Assembly: GCF_900110255.1 (NCBI RefSeq)
Contig: NZ_FODD01000023.1
Span: 95,974-159,973 of the forward strand
Reading direction: 5' to 3'
From: Actinacidiphila rubida
GTDB taxonomy: Bacteria > Actinomycetota > Actinomycetes > Streptomycetales > Streptomycetaceae
DNA length: 64,000 bases
In this document: piece after piece, positions 1-8,744 of the stretch
Numbering within the stretch: the stretch's first letter is position 1
Layout of the letters: every line of letters begins with the position of its first letter
Translations under genes and position numbers: made by a program
Notes under the pieces: model-generated
The model's database searches: none
Told to the model about the DNA's origin: nothing
The model's input: only the letters and a program-made list of their open reading frames with translations

Positions 1-144
1 CACGTGCACCCATTCGAGGGACCGGTTGCGGCGCACGGCGTCCACCACGGGGTTGAGGCTGTCGCCCACCACCCCGTAGAGGCGCTGCACGCCGGCCCGG
101 ACGAGCACGTCGACGAACTGTTCGGCCACGGTCTCTTTCGCCAT
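1..144 (-). CDS. poxB: Pyruvate dehydrogenase (quinone/cytochrome type), N-terminal fragment cut by the window edge
   Basis: This is the first 48 codons of a thiamine-diphosphate enzyme read on the minus strand; the rest lies beyond position 1. It opens MAKETVAEQFVDVLVRAG and continues with GVVGDSLNPVVDAV, the N-terminal signature of the PoxB family. Family members decarboxylate pyruvate oxidatively to acetate and CO2 at the membrane and pass electrons to quinone. The glutamate that activates the cofactor lies around residue 50 in this family and would be just past the visible end. The ATG at 144 opens the conserved block. Acetolactate synthase is a less likely relative because of the KETVAEQFVDVLV opening. 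Confidence 0.85.
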   Translation of the reverse strand, partial: MAKETVAEQFVDVLVRAGVQRLYGVVGDSLNPVVDAVRRNRSLEWVHV

Positions 145-262
145 GTAGACCATCACGCCATGGGCCCGGGCATCCCGCATCCCGGGCCCGTCCGGCCGCC
201 AGGCGCGGGCCGCCGCCGGGCGGCAAGCGAGCGGGCGGCCCGGTGGCGGCCGGGCGGGCGGC

Positions 263-2818
263 TCAGCGCAGCACGGTCTCGAAGCTCCGCCCGTACGCGT
301 GCCGGGTCGTGACCTCGACGCGGGTGCCGCCCGGCACCCGGCTGACGGTGACGCCGCCGTCGGCGGACACCGCACGCAGCGCGCGTCCGTGGAGCAGGAC
401 GGTGACGGTGTCGCGGCCGGTCGTCGGGTCGGCGACGGCGATCGACGTGGTGCCGTCGGCCTCCTCGCGGACGATGACGGACGCGGGACCGTCCAGGGTC
501 AGCCGGTCCGCGTGGTGGGTGCCCTCGGTGAAGGCGTTGGCTGCGAGCAGCCCCAGCCCGCTGTGGCGCACGGCCTGCAGCCGCACGGTGTTGGCGATCA
601 CGGAGAGCGGCCCGCAGGAGTAGCGGGCGAGGGCGTCCTCGGTGGCGTGCGGGACGAGCGCGTACGCCAGGGCGGTGTGCGGCGCCCCCGCCGCCTGGGC
701 GACGGTGACGGAGAAGACCTGCTTGGTGGCGGTGGTGTCGGGGTTGGAGGTGCGGACCACGCGGCGGCTGCGGCTGACGGTCTGCAGGGCCACCGCGGGG
801 TCGGGGCCGTCGAGGAACGCGTAGCCGACGGCGACGCCCTGGGCCGCGTCCTCGTAACGCAGCCACTCCAGCGGGCCGGTGCCGGTGCCGGACCAGGCGG
901 CGCCGCCCCGCAGGCGCCCGGTGAGCGCGACGGTGTCGGAGGGGCCGGCGATGCGGGTGTCCAGGGTGGTGGTCACGGCCCGTCCGGCGCTGTCGCCGAC
1001 GCCCGCGGCGAGCACCACGATCTCGTCGTCGAGCATGAACCACGACTTGGTGGCGTCGGCGTTGCGGTAGGCGACGAAGTCGGCGGGGAGCAGGCCGGCC
1101 TGCCGGGCGGTGTACGCGACGTCGTCGGACTGCACGTAGCCGGCACTGCCGTAGGCGCCGAGCCGGGCGCCGCCGGAGTACGCGTTGGTGGACAGCGGGA
1201 AGTAGACGTAGGTGTTCTGCGACACCGACGAGGAGGTGAAGCCGAGCGCGGGGTTGTCGTACCAGGCGGTGCCGTAGAGGTCGGGGACGGACCTCCTGGT
1301 CTCGACGGGCGCCGTGACGCCGCCGAGGGCGTAGGGCGACACGGTGGTGACGTGGTCGATGCCGAACGCCTGGGTCTGGTCCTGGCCGGCCAGGTACAGG
1401 TAGTGGGCGCCGGCGCCCTGGAACCAGGGCAGCAGGTTCTCGCCGCTCATGTACTCGTAGCCGCTGATCCGGGTGGAGCTGCGGGACAGGGCGAAGGCGT
1501 AGCCCGGTCGGCGGTGGACGCTGCGGTCCATGGCGGTGAACGCGGTGTGCTGGGCGGGTGCGTTGAGGTCCCGGGCGGGCGTCGCGGTGTCGGCGAGGAG
1601 GTCGGCGTAGCGGACGACGCTGATCGGGGAGGTGAACTTGGCCGGGTCGGGGGCGCTGCGGGAGGTCTGGCGGACGTACTTGACGTATCCGGCGAGCGCG
1701 CCGGCGTCGGCGCCGGTGGCGTAGCCGGTGAGGTCGACGACGGCTTCGACGATCGCGGCGACGTCGGCGTACCCGGTGGTGGTGCGGGATATCGCGCGGC
1801 CCTTGACGATCTCCATCATCCAGCCCTCGAAGATCAGCGGGGCGAACGCGCCGGAGACCCAGCCCTGGACGACGCCGACGAGTTCGCGGCTCTGCGTGTA
1901 GCCGGTGCCGTCGAGCATCTTGATCGTCTGCACGATGCGGGAGAGCAGGCCGCTGCCGTAGGAGCCGGTGTAGGCGACGGAGGCGTGCTGGATGAAGGAG
2001 CCGTCGGCGTAGAAGCCGTCGGTGACTCCGTGCTGGAGGTCGTACGGGTCGACGGCCGCGTACACGGTCAGCTGGTCGGCGAGGGCCTTGGCGATCCTGG
2101 CGTCGTCGCCGAGCACCGCGCCCTGGAGGACGCGGTTGGTGGTGATGTCGGCGAGGTTGGCACCGGTGTGGAAGCGGGAGTCCAGGTCGACGTCGCCGTC
2201 CTTGCCGTTGCGCAGGTAGGCGTCCATGGCGGCGACGTAGGTGGCGGCCAGGCCGGGGTGGCCGGCGGTGAGGACGTCGTCGAGCAGGACGAGGGTCCTG
2301 CTGACGTAGGTGGAGATGCCGATCTCCCAGGTGAACCAGTTGCCGTAGTAGCCCTGGGCCTGGTCGCCGTAGAAGTGGTCGTAGAGCCAGGCCAGGCCGT
2401 CGGCGACGCGCGTCTGCACCGCGGTGCTGCCGTAGAGGTCGGCGGCGCCCGGAGTGCGGGTGGCCAGCGCCGTCTCGTACAGGTACTGGAAGGAGGTGCT
2501 GAGGTTGGGGTCGCTGGTGCCGAGGGTGACGCCGTGGAACAGTTCGGAGGGGCCGGACGCGGCGTCCATGGCGGCGAGATGGCCGCGGGCCGTCGACACG
2601 ACGGCCGCGATCTTCGAGGCGGCCTCGGGGCGGGCGTTGGACTCCGAGGTGCCGGCGAAGATCGCGGTGGTGTTCGCGAGCAGGCCCGCGCGGTCCCCGG
2701 CGGCGTCGGCCGGTTCCGCCGAGGCCGGTTCGGCGGCGCGTGCCCGCAGGGGCGGCACCAGGGCCAGCAGCGTTGCGGCGGGGACGGCGGACAGCAGGGC
2801 GCGACGCGATATGTGCAC
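263..2818 (-). CDS. Secreted polysaccharide lyase family 8 (hyaluronate/chondroitin/xanthan lyase type)
   Basis: The 851-residue protein begins with a twin-arginine signal (SRRALLS near residue 4, hydrophobic stretch to about residue 29). PL8 enzymes cleave uronic-acid-containing polysaccharides by beta-elimination in an N-terminal alpha/alpha toroid followed by beta-sandwich domains. The catalytic set is recognisable: Asn221 in TGANLADI, His278 in DGSFIQH and Tyr287 in TGSYG (His-to-Tyr spacing of nine as in pneumococcal hyaluronate lyase), plus Arg341 in GRAISR. The length fits the family. Substrate cannot be decided from sequence; hyaluronan, chondroitin and xanthan are all possible. It stands alone, divergent from the L,D-transpeptidase gene, with a LacI-like palindrome just upstream of its start. 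Confidence 0.9.
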   Translation of the reverse strand: MHISRRALLSAVPAATLLALVPPLRARAAEPASAEPADAAGDRAGLLANTTAIFAGTSESNARPEAASKIAAVVSTARGHLAAMDAASGPSELFHGVTLGTSDPNLSTSFQYLYETALATRTPGAADLYGSTAVQTRVADGLAWLYDHFYGDQAQGYYGNWFTWEIGISTYVSRTLVLLDDVLTAGHPGLAATYVAAMDAYLRNGKDGDVDLDSRFHTGANLADITTNRVLQGAVLGDDARIAKALADQLTVYAAVDPYDLQHGVTDGFYADGSFIQHASVAYTGSYGSGLLSRIVQTIKMLDGTGYTQSRELVGVVQGWVSGAFAPLIFEGWMMEIVKGRAISRTTTGYADVAAIVEAVVDLTGYATGADAGALAGYVKYVRQTSRSAPDPAKFTSPISVVRYADLLADTATPARDLNAPAQHTAFTAMDRSVHRRPGYAFALSRSSTRISGYEYMSGENLLPWFQGAGAHYLYLAGQDQTQAFGIDHVTTVSPYALGGVTAPVETRRSVPDLYGTAWYDNPALGFTSSSVSQNTYVYFPLSTNAYSGGARLGAYGSAGYVQSDDVAYTARQAGLLPADFVAYRNADATKSWFMLDDEIVVLAAGVGDSAGRAVTTTLDTRIAGPSDTVALTGRLRGGAAWSGTGTGPLEWLRYEDAAQGVAVGYAFLDGPDPAVALQTVSRSRRVVRTSNPDTTATKQVFSVTVAQAAGAPHTALAYALVPHATEDALARYSCGPLSVIANTVRLQAVRHSGLGLLAANAFTEGTHHADRLTLDGPASVIVREEADGTTSIAVADPTTGRDTVTVLLHGRALRAVSADGGVTVSRVPGGTRVEVTTRHAYGRSFETVLR

Positions 2819-2845
2819 GGCTCAGGCTCCATTCACCGGGACGGT

Positions 2846-2853
2846 AAGCGCTT
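2846..2853. promoter_or_regulatory. LacI-type palindrome upstream of the PL8 lyase
   Basis: The perfect 8-bp palindrome AAGCGCTT lies 28 bp upstream of the lyase start codon. A central CG flanked by A/T-containing arms is the usual form of LacI-family operators that control sugar-polymer genes in actinomycetes. No regulator gene is next to it, so the assignment is an inference. Confidence 0.4.
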
Positions 2854-3013
2854 GCGGCATTGAAGCAACCGCACTCCTTCGTGTCACTAGAGCGGACGTC
2901 GCGGGCCTGCGACCTGGGACAGCCTTTACGTGGTGCGTGCAACCGCCGTGATGGGATACGAGTCCCCTTAGGGTGGAGCAGGCTGAAGCAGTGACATGGT
3001 GGGGAGTGCGGAC

Positions 3014-4006
3014 ATGGGGCGCGGCAAGACAGGCATAGCGATCGCTCTGGTGACGGGGGCGGTGCTCGCCGCCACCAGCGCGTGCGGCGGCGGGGGTTCG
3101 ACCTCCGCCGACTCGAAGCCCGGTGCGGGCGCGTCGGGGACGCCGTCGGCGACCGCGAAGCCCGCTCCGACCACCACCAGGCCGGCGCCGCCACCGATGC
3201 TGCTGGACACCATCACACCGTTGACCGGAACCACGGTCGGGGTGGCGATGCCGATCTCGGTGGTCTTCACCGACGCGGTGGCGACGTCGGCACGCGCCGG
3301 CATCGAGCAGCACCTGAAGATCACCACGTCGGTGCCGGTGACGGGCGCGTGGCACTGGTTCAGCGACAGCCGGGTCGACTTCCGGCCGCAGGGCTACTGG
3401 AAGGCCGGCACCAAGGTGTCCCTGGACGCGGCCATGACGAACGTGCCGAACGGCCACGGCCGGGTCGGCGTCCACGACTACCGGCACTCGTTCACCGTCG
3501 GCGACGACGACGAGGCGACGGTGGACGTGCCGGGCCACACGATGCGGGTCACCCGCGGCGGCAAGGTGGTCAAGACCATGCCGATCGACGCCGGCAGCCC
3601 GGACTGGCCGTCCTGGGACGGCACCATGGCGGTCATCGACAAGCAGGCGAAGGTCCGGATGACCTCGTGCAGCGTCGGTATCAGCTGCGACAAGAAGAGC
3701 CCCAACTACTACGACCTGACGCTGCCCTGGGACGTCCACCTGACGACGTCCGGCACGTACATCCACTACTCGACCGGCGACCCGCAGCCCGGGCACGGCA
3801 ACGGCTCGCACGGCTGCGTCCACCTGTCGCTGGCGAACGCGAAGTGGTTCTACACCTGGGCCCGGCAGGGCGACCCGGTCACCATCACCGGCTCCCCGCG
3901 CGGCAAGGCGGCCGGCAGCAACGGCTACGCCGACTACAACCTGAGCTGGTCGCAGTGGCTGCAGTCCAGCGGCGCCGGGCAGATCAGCACGACCGTCGGG
4001 ACCTGA
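3014..4006 (+). CDS. L,D-transpeptidase lipoprotein (YkuD domain)
   Basis: A 330-residue cell-envelope enzyme that would form 3-3 cross-links in peptidoglycan by attacking a tetrapeptide stem with a cysteine. The N-terminus is a lipoprotein signal with the lipobox ending at Cys24 (LAATSAC). A Ser/Thr/Pro-rich linker follows, then an Ig-like domain (about residues 60-160) and the YkuD domain with the HGSHGCVHLS motif (His266, Cys268). This resembles the actinobacterial LdtMt2-type arrangement. I chose ATG 3014 because GGGGAG lies 8 bp upstream; ATG 2996 is in frame but adds only six residues and has a poorer ribosome site. Confidence 0.92.
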   Translation: MGRGKTGIAIALVTGAVLAATSACGGGGSTSADSKPGAGASGTPSATAKPAPTTTRPAPPPMLLDTITPLTGTTVGVAMPISVVFTDAVATSARAGIEQHLKITTSVPVTGAWHWFSDSRVDFRPQGYWKAGTKVSLDAAMTNVPNGHGRVGVHDYRHSFTVGDDDEATVDVPGHTMRVTRGGKVVKTMPIDAGSPDWPSWDGTMAVIDKQAKVRMTSCSVGISCDKKSPNYYDLTLPWDVHLTTSGTYIHYSTGDPQPGHGNGSHGCVHLSLANAKWFYTWARQGDPVTITGSPRGKAAGSNGYADYNLSWSQWLQSSGAGQISTTVGT

Positions 4007-4206
4007 CACCCGGGACGTGAGCCCCGGGACGTGACGGGCGGCGGTGTGACGGGCGGCGGTGTCGCGGGCGCACCGCCTGCCGGGGATCGGCGGGCGGCCG
4101 GGCTACGGTGATCACCGCAGGACCGACCGCCCGCGCACCTCGTCCGCGGCCGGCGGGGCGCGCCCCGCCGGCCGCGGCGGATGCGCACGACCCGAGGAGC
4201 CGACCC

Positions 4207-5178
4207 GTGTCCGCACCCACGCCCACCCCGCCCGCGGTCCGCCGGATCGGCCTGGGCCTGGCCGCGGTCGGCCGGCCCGGCTACATCACGCTGGGCCGCG
4301 ACCGCGACCTGCCGCAGGACCGCAGTGTGGACGCGCTGCGGCAGCGGGTCCACGAACTCCTCGACCTGGCCTACGCGAGCGGTGTCCGCCGCGTCGACGC
4401 CGCCCGCTCCTACGGGCGGGCCGAGGAGTTCCTCGCGGACTGGCTCCACGACGTGGGCGACCGGCCGGGGCTGGTGGTCTCCAGCAAGTGGGGCTACACC
4501 TACACCGCGGACTGGCACGTGCACGCGGAGGCCCACGAGATCAAGGACCACGGCGTCGCGACGTACGAGCGGCAGATCGCGGAGACCCGCGCCCTGCTCG
4601 GCGACCACCTGGACGTCTACCAGATCCACTCGCTGACGCCGGACAGCCCGGCCCTGACGGACACGGAGCTGCACCGCAGGCTCGCCGAACTGGCCGCGAC
4701 GGGCGTCACCGTGGGGGTGTCGGTGAGCGGGCCGGGACAGGGCGAGGCGATCAGGGCGGCGCTGGCCGTCGAGGTGGACGGGCGGCCGCTGTTCCGCAGC
4801 GTGCAGGCGACCTGGAACCCGCTGGAGCCGTCTGCGGGGCCGGCGCTGGCCGAGGCGCACGCGGCGGGCTGCACGGTCATGGTCAAGGAGGGTGTCGCCA
4901 ACGGCCGCCTGGCGGTGCCCGATCCGGATCTCGACCGGGTCCTCCTCCCCCTCGTGGAGGCCACCGGCACCTCCCGCGACGCCGTCGCCCTGGCCGCCGC
5001 GCTGCACCAGCCGTGGGCCGACGTCGTGCTCTCCGGCGCCGCCACCACGGCCCAGCTGACCTCGAACCTCCGCGCCGCCGACGTCCACCTGTCACCGGTC
5101 CAGCTCGACGACCTGGCGGCCCTCGCCGAACCTCCGGCCGCGTACTGGACGCACCGCTCGCGGCTCCCCTGGCACTGA
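4207..5178 (+). CDS. Aldo/keto reductase
   Basis: A 323-residue NADPH-dependent oxidoreductase of the AKR superfamily, expected to fold as a single TIM barrel. The tetrad is visible: Asp and Tyr in VDAARSYGRAEEFL, Lys in VVSSKWGY and His in YQIHSL. The C-terminal DVVLSGAATTAQLTSNL segment corresponds to the cofactor-binding part of the barrel. The GTG at 4207 is preceded by GAGGAG at the proper distance, so the in-frame extension upstream is discarded. The physiological substrate is unknown. It lies upstream of the glutamine synthetase-like gene but a 224-bp gap with repeats separates them, so it is probably a separate unit. Confidence 0.88.
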   Translation: MSAPTPTPPAVRRIGLGLAAVGRPGYITLGRDRDLPQDRSVDALRQRVHELLDLAYASGVRRVDAARSYGRAEEFLADWLHDVGDRPGLVVSSKWGYTYTADWHVHAEAHEIKDHGVATYERQIAETRALLGDHLDVYQIHSLTPDSPALTDTELHRRLAELAATGVTVGVSVSGPGQGEAIRAALAVEVDGRPLFRSVQATWNPLEPSAGPALAEAHAAGCTVMVKEGVANGRLAVPDPDLDRVLLPLVEATGTSRDAVALAAALHQPWADVVLSGAATTAQLTSNLRAADVHLSPVQLDDLAALAEPPAAYWTHRSRLPWH

Positions 5179-5249
5179 CCGCCGGGTCGTGGCGGGGCGG
5201 GGACGGGCGGATCACGGCGCCGCGTGCGCGGTGGGCCACGCGGGTCGGG

Positions 5250-5339
5250 CGATGACGCGTGCGCGCGCGTGGCTTCGGAGGTCGGAGACCGGGGACCTGA
5301 TCGGCCTCGGCGATCACCCGTGCGCGCGCGTGGCTTCGG
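5250..5339. repeat. Pair of 29-bp direct repeats in the promoter of the glutamine synthetase-like gene
   Basis: Two copies, at 5250-5278 and 5311-5339, differ at only two positions and share a 21-bp identical core beginning CGTGCGCGCG and ending TGGCTTCGG. The copies start 61 bp apart, close to six helical turns, and the second ends 64 bp before the GTG start at 5403. They may be paired binding sites for a regulator; no candidate regulator is adjacent. Confidence 0.6.
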
Positions 5340-5402
5340 GTCCGGCGCCCCGTCCGCTAGCGTGCGCGGAGGTCTTGCTCGCCCCGGACAGGAGGCCCCC
5401 GC

Positions 5403-6755
5403 GTGCCGCTCACCGATCCCATGCCCGTGCTGACCGGCGCCGAACTGACGGCGCGCCTGGCGGATCTCACCGGCAACGGCGTCCGGGTGCTGGTCGGTTC
5501 GGTGGTGGACATGGCGGGCGTGGCCCGCGCGAAGACCGTGCCGCTGCGCCGGGCGGCGGCGTTCCACGTGGCGGGCATGGGGGCGTCCCCGTCCTGGAAC
5601 GTCTTCTGCGCGGACGGCGCCATCGCCTTCACCGACCGCCTCGGCGTCGTCGGGGACCTGCGGCTGCGGGCGGACCTGACGGCCGCGCGGGTGGTCGGCG
5701 GCGGGTACGCATGGGCGCCCGCGGAGTTCTTCGGGCAGGACGGCGAGCCCTACGCGCCGTGCGCGCGCGGCCAGTTGCGCCGGGTGCAGGCGGCTGTCGA
5801 GGCCGCCGGGCTGTCCGCGACGGTGGGCCACGAGCTGGAGTTCGTGCTCACCGGCCCCGACGGGGCGCGGCTGCCCGAGCGTCACTGGCAGCCGTACGGG
5901 CTGGGCGCGGTCATGGAGCGGGGCGGCTTCGCGGCCGATCTGACGGAGGCCCTGGAGGAGGCCGGGCTGCCGGTCGAGCAGCTCCACGCGGAGTACGGGA
6001 CGGGGCAGTTCGAGGTGTCGCTGGCACCGGCGGAACCGCTCGCGTCGGCCGACGGCGTCGTGCTGGGCCGGCTGGTGATCTGCCGGGTGGCCCGCGAGCA
6101 CGGCCTGCTGGCGTCGTTCTCCCCCCTGCCGTTCGCCGGTGGTGCCGGCAACGGCGCCCATCTGCATCTGTCCCTGGAGCAGGACGGCGTGCCGTTGCTG
6201 TCGGGCGGCTCCGGGCCGCACGGCCTGACGCCGCAGGGCGCGTCGGCGATCGCCGGGATCGTGCGGGGACTGCCGGGCACCCTCGGGGTGTTCGCCGGGT
6301 CGGCGCTGTCCCCGCTGCGGCTCCGACCCGGGCGCTGGTCGGGGGTGTTCGCGTGCTGGGGCCTGGAGAACCGGGAGGCGGCGGTGCGGTTGGTGGCGGC
6401 GACCCGCGGCACGCCGCACGGCGCGAACGTGGAGCTGAAGTGCGTCGACCCGTCGGCGAACGTGTACCTGGCGACGGCCGCCCTGCTGGGCCTGGCCCTG
6501 GACGGAATCGCGCGGGGCGCGGAACTGCCGCCGGAGGTGCGGGTGAACCCGGTGCAGGACCCCTCCGCCGAGCTGCTGCCGCGGGACCAGCCGGCGGTGC
6601 TGGACGCGCTGGCGGCCTCCGGCACGGCGCGGCGGATCCTGGGCGACGAGGTGATGGCCGCGCTGCTGGCGGTCCGCCGCCACGAGGCGGCGGCCTACGC
6701 CGACACGGGTGTCGGCGATCTCGCCGACCGTTTCCGGTTCGCCTGGTCGGTGTGA
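5403..6755 (+). CDS. Glutamine synthetase-like gamma-glutamyl ligase (GSI fold)
   Basis: A 450-residue member of the type I glutamine synthetase family, which joins glutamate to an amine using ATP. Visible motifs are GHELEFVLTGPD, AEYGTGQFEVSLAP, the GAGNGAHLHLSL metal/ammonia-site segment and VELKCVDPSANVYLA. The C-terminal adenylylation tyrosine motif of true GlnA is missing, as in GlnA3/GlnA4-type enzymes that gamma-glutamylate polyamines or ethanolamine. The next gene encodes the amidohydrolase half of FluG; in fungi the two halves are one protein. The amine substrate cannot be named. GTG 5403 is the only good start, and the 29-bp repeats sit just upstream. Confidence 0.88.
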   Translation: MPLTDPMPVLTGAELTARLADLTGNGVRVLVGSVVDMAGVARAKTVPLRRAAAFHVAGMGASPSWNVFCADGAIAFTDRLGVVGDLRLRADLTAARVVGGGYAWAPAEFFGQDGEPYAPCARGQLRRVQAAVEAAGLSATVGHELEFVLTGPDGARLPERHWQPYGLGAVMERGGFAADLTEALEEAGLPVEQLHAEYGTGQFEVSLAPAEPLASADGVVLGRLVICRVAREHGLLASFSPLPFAGGAGNGAHLHLSLEQDGVPLLSGGSGPHGLTPQGASAIAGIVRGLPGTLGVFAGSALSPLRLRPGRWSGVFACWGLENREAAVRLVAATRGTPHGANVELKCVDPSANVYLATAALLGLALDGIARGAELPPEVRVNPVQDPSAELLPRDQPAVLDALAASGTARRILGDEVMAALLAVRRHEAAAYADTGVGDLADRFRFAWSV

Positions 6756-6828
6756 GGACCCGCCACAGCGGGCGCGCGGCAGCCCGCCGTCCGCTCCCCC
6801 GCCCGGCCCCGGCGGAAGGACACCACTC

Positions 6829-8013
6829 GTGACGCCAGACGGCCTGACCCCGGACCCCGGACTGCCCGACGACCGGACGAACGACGACCGGCTTCTCGAC
6901 GAGTGGCTGCCAGGACTGCGGCTGGTCGACCACCATGTGCACGGCGCGTTCGCCGCGTCGCCGGACCGCGCCGGGTTCGAGGAGTCCCTGCGTGAGGGCC
7001 CGCACGGCCCGGTCCCGTCGTGGATGTCCGCGTTCGACTCCCAACTGGGCTTCGCGGTACGGCGCTGGTGCGCGCCGCTGCTCGGCCTGCCCGCGCACGC
7101 CTCTCCGGACGCGTACTGGCGGCGCAGGGCCGAACTCGGCGAGCGGGAGGTCACCGGGCGGTTGCTGCCGGCGGCGGGCGTGGAGCACTGGCTGGTGGAC
7201 ACCGGGTACCAGGGAGATCGGCTGCTGACGCCCGGCGCGCTGGGCGAGCGGGCCGGCGGCACGGGCCACACCGTGGTGCGTCTGGAGTCGCTCGCCGAGC
7301 AACTGGCGGCCCAGGGAACGGGCGCGGACGCGTACCCGGAGGCGTTCCGCGAGCTGCTGCACGCCGCGACGCGCGACGCCGTCGCGGTGAAGACCGTGGC
7401 CGCCTACCGGACGGGCCTGGACCTGGACTGGAGCCGGCCGGAGCCCGAGCGGGTGCGCGCGGCGGCCGCACGCTGGCTGGCGGAGGCCGGGCCGCTGCCG
7501 CGGCTGGCCGATCCGGTGCTGGTGCGGCACGCCGTGCACTGCGCGGTGGACCGCGGCCTGCCGATCCAGTTCCACACCGGGTTCGGCGACCGCGACCTGG
7601 ACCTCCACCGGGTCAACCCGCTGCTGCTGACCGGACTGCTGCGGCAGCCCCGCGTGGCCGCGGTCCCGGTGATGCTGCTGCACTGCTACCCGTTCCATCG
7701 CGAGGCCGGCTATCTGGCGCAGGCGTTCGACCAGGTGTACTGCGACGTGGGGCTCGCCGTGAACCATGTGGGCGCGCGGGCGGCCGCGGTGGTCGCCGAG
7801 TCGATGGAGCTGGCCCCGTTCGCGAAGCTGCTCTACTCCTCCGACGCCTGGGGTCCGGCCGAACTGCACTTCCTGGGTGCCGCGTTGTGGCGCCGCGCGA
7901 CGGCGGGCACGGTGCGCGCATGGGTGGCGGCGGGCGACTGGTCGGAGCCGGACGCGCGGCGCGTGGTGCGGATGATCGGCCGGGACAACGCGCTGCGCGC
8001 CTACCGCCTCTGA
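6829..8013 (+). CDS. Amidohydrolase of the FluG N-terminal type
   Basis: A 394-residue metal-dependent hydrolase with a TIM-barrel fold. The metal ligands are seen as HVH in LVDHHVHG, His in IQFHTGFGDRDLDL, His in LLHCYPFHREAGYL and the Asp of LLYSSDAW. The run HTGFGDRDLDLHRVNPLLL...HCYPFHREAGYLA is characteristic of the nodulin/FluG amidohydrolase domain. A GGAAGGA ribosome site lies 9 bp before GTG 6829, 73 bp after the ligase gene, so the two are probably co-transcribed. A reasonable job is hydrolysis of the gamma-glutamyl amide made by the ligase, or of a related amide; this is inference from domain association. Confidence 0.85.
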   Translation: MTPDGLTPDPGLPDDRTNDDRLLDEWLPGLRLVDHHVHGAFAASPDRAGFEESLREGPHGPVPSWMSAFDSQLGFAVRRWCAPLLGLPAHASPDAYWRRRAELGEREVTGRLLPAAGVEHWLVDTGYQGDRLLTPGALGERAGGTGHTVVRLESLAEQLAAQGTGADAYPEAFRELLHAATRDAVAVKTVAAYRTGLDLDWSRPEPERVRAAAARWLAEAGPLPRLADPVLVRHAVHCAVDRGLPIQFHTGFGDRDLDLHRVNPLLLTGLLRQPRVAAVPVMLLHCYPFHREAGYLAQAFDQVYCDVGLAVNHVGARAAAVVAESMELAPFAKLLYSSDAWGPAELHFLGAALWRRATAGTVRAWVAAGDWSEPDARRVVRMIGRDNALRAYRL

Positions 8014-8167
8014 CAGCGCCTGCCTGGCGAATGCTCCGAAGCCGCACGGCCTGAAGGCCGTCGCACCTCGAAGCGGTCGTCCACCGACCGCGGTCGCGCC
8101 CTGAAGCCGTCCCGCCCTGCGGCGTGGTGGCGTTGCGGACCGGGTCGGCCGCCATGACAGTGGGGGC

Positions 8168-8629
8168 ATGGACGACACCGCGGCGGCACTGGACCCGGCG
8201 GCGATGCTGGCCGTCGCCCTGGAGGAGGCGCGGACCGGGCGCGCCGAGGGCGGCGTGCCGGTCGGAGCGGCGCTGTTCGGCCCGGACGGGCGGCTGCTCG
8301 GCCGGGGCCGCAACCGGCGTGTGCAGGACGGCGATCCGGCGGCGCACGGAGAGACGTCGGCGTTCCGTGCCGCCGGACGGCTGCGCGGCTACGGCGACAC
8401 GACGATGGTGACGACGCTGTCGCCGTGCTGGTTCTGCTCGGGACTGGTGCGGCAGTTCGGCATCGGCGCGGTCGTGATCGGCGAGGCGCGTACCTTCCAG
8501 GGCGGGCACGAGTGGCTGGCCGGGTTCGGCGTGCGGGTGACGGTCCTCGACGATCCCGAATGCGTGGCGCTGATGCGGGACTTCATCGCGGCCCGGCCCG
8601 ATCTGTGGGAGGAGGACATCGGCCGCTGA
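8168..8629 (+). CDS. Cytosine deaminase-like nucleobase deaminase (yeast Fcy1 type)
   Basis: A 153-residue zinc deaminase of the CDA superfamily. The zinc site is HGE in AAHGETSAF and PCWFC in LSPCWFCSG, the glutamate being the proton shuttle. The C-terminal RPDLWEEDIGR closely resembles the tail of yeast cytosine deaminase, so cytosine or a related aminated ring is the likely substrate, giving uracil and ammonia. It follows the amidohydrolase by 154 bp in the same direction. If the three genes form one unit, they all handle C-N bonds (ligase, hydrolase, deaminase). A guanine or melamine-type deaminase role is possible but less supported. Confidence 0.85.
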   Translation: MDDTAAALDPAAMLAVALEEARTGRAEGGVPVGAALFGPDGRLLGRGRNRRVQDGDPAAHGETSAFRAAGRLRGYGDTTMVTTLSPCWFCSGLVRQFGIGAVVIGEARTFQGGHEWLAGFGVRVTVLDDPECVALMRDFIAARPDLWEEDIGR

Positions 8630-8655
8630 CGCCGGGGGGACACCGGCCGGTGGGT

Positions 8656-8725
8656 CCGCCCCGGCGCCGGGGTATGCGGCCGGCGCCGGGGCGGGTCTGG
8701 GGGCCCGCGGCGCTCGCCGCGGGCC
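8656..8725. terminator. Two consecutive hairpins between convergent genes
   Basis: The first hairpin (8656-8694) has a perfect 15-bp stem and a 9-nt loop. The second (8702-8725) has a perfect 10-bp stem with loop GCTC. They separate the deaminase gene from the convergent GH2 gene and would work in both directions. There is no U-tract, as is usual in actinomycetes. Confidence 0.75.
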
Positions 8726-8744
8726 GGGGGGTGGTGGCGGGTCG

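Noticed and set aside
299..2863. 854-codon open frame on the plus strand opposite the PL8 lyase
   Set aside because: It is Gly/Arg/Val-rich nonsense produced by high GC on the complementary strand; the minus-strand frame has clear PL8 catalytic motifs.
5258..5339. CRISPR-like repeat pair
   Set aside because: There are only two copies with a 32-bp gap, no further units and no cas genes; the position in a promoter fits regulation better.
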